Of a stretch of 64,000 nucleotides of DNA, positions 63,974 through 64,000 are shown one piece after another; position 1 is the first letter of the stretch; each line of letters begins with the position of its first letter. Position numbers and translations under genes: made by a program. This DNA is from Clusia tigrina (taxonomy: Eukaryota > Arthropoda > Insecta > Diptera > Clusiidae): NCBI GenBank assembly GCA_920105625.2, contig OV050030.1, forward strand, positions 85,645,570-85,709,569, written 5' to 3'. Below the pieces are notes generated by a model. The model did not search any database and had not been told where the DNA came from. It saw only the letters and a program-made list of their open reading frames with translations.

Positions 63974-64000
63974 ATTCGCTGCGCGTACAACCAGACTCCG

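Larger units (their letters stand above)
59597..64000 (-). mobile_element. Ty3/Gypsy retrotransposon with open gag-pol (Gypsy-4), 5' end outside the window
   Basis: Inserted in the errantivirus RNase H region after TATATA. It has a 229-bp 3' LTR, then one frame of 1381 codons without stops. The 5' LTR and primer site lie beyond the right edge. With its open frame it is a candidate for a young or active element. Confidence 0.92.

Noticed and set aside
1..64000. A giant Helitron or Maverick as the macro-repeat unit
   Set aside because: No Rep/helicase, no polymerase B, no viral-type genes, and no consistent terminal signals at unit boundaries.
1..64000. Host protein-coding genes or spliced exons
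   Set aside because: Every frame with recognisable similarity belongs to a transposable element; the remaining short frames fit chance in AT-rich DNA. Short exons cannot be excluded by eye.

Overview
The window is eukaryotic, AT-rich and almost wholly repetitive. Its element types point to an insect, most likely a higher fly: an errantivirus-type Ty3/Gypsy element with an envelope remnant, a Copia element with a half-tRNA(iMet)-type primer site, Jockey-clade LINEs, mariner-like transposons, MITEs and a tRNA-derived SINE. A tephritid or related fly is my guess. I found no host gene, rRNA, genuine tRNA or CRISPR array. The place looks like heterochromatin (pericentromeric, Y or B chromosome) or an old piRNA-cluster-like graveyard; that is inference.

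Under the insertions lies a large repeat that recurs in the same order. R0 (opening with a tacacaatttat motif at 4, 15208, 21231 and 54776) is followed by R1 (about 9-10 kb of noncoding DNA), a 141-bp segment X, a 51-bp minisatellite, a MITE remnant, a transposase-less-N-terminus mariner relative, a tRNA-derived SINE and R0 again. Unit 1 is 1-15.2 kb. A short unit is 15.2-21.2 kb. Unit 3 (21.2-54.8 kb) is internally re-duplicated, with junctions near 39010, 39840-39916 and 48058. Unit 4 runs from 54.8 kb past the end.

Insertions by region: a decayed, internally deleted Gypsy element (1837-5125, minus); a solo LTR (9247-9679); a Jockey-like LINE1 (10876-12760) between 141-bp direct repeats; a long-LTR family solo LTR (15257-16202); a young Gypsy element with 5-bp target duplication and LTRs that differ at three positions (16569-21227); an errantivirus (21797-32259, minus) with CGCG target duplications, itself split by a defective Copia element (22768-26246); a Harbinger-like MITE with perfect 33-bp ends (36601-37028); an internally deleted mariner (40287-41221); further LINE1 copies, two of them carrying the same LINE2 insertion with complementary deletions (44042-45545 and 48175-51560); and, at the right edge, a second errantivirus fragment broken by a long-LTR element and by a Gypsy element with an uninterrupted 1381-codon gag-pol frame that leaves the window.

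Most coding units are dead (frameshifts, stops, deletions). The two candidates for recent or present activity are the Gypsy elements at 16569-21227 (one in-frame stop) and 59597-64000 (open frame, 5' LTR outside). Because several disabling changes are shared by all copies of LINE1 and of the mariner relative, the copies arose by segmental duplication of the locus and not by repeated transposition.
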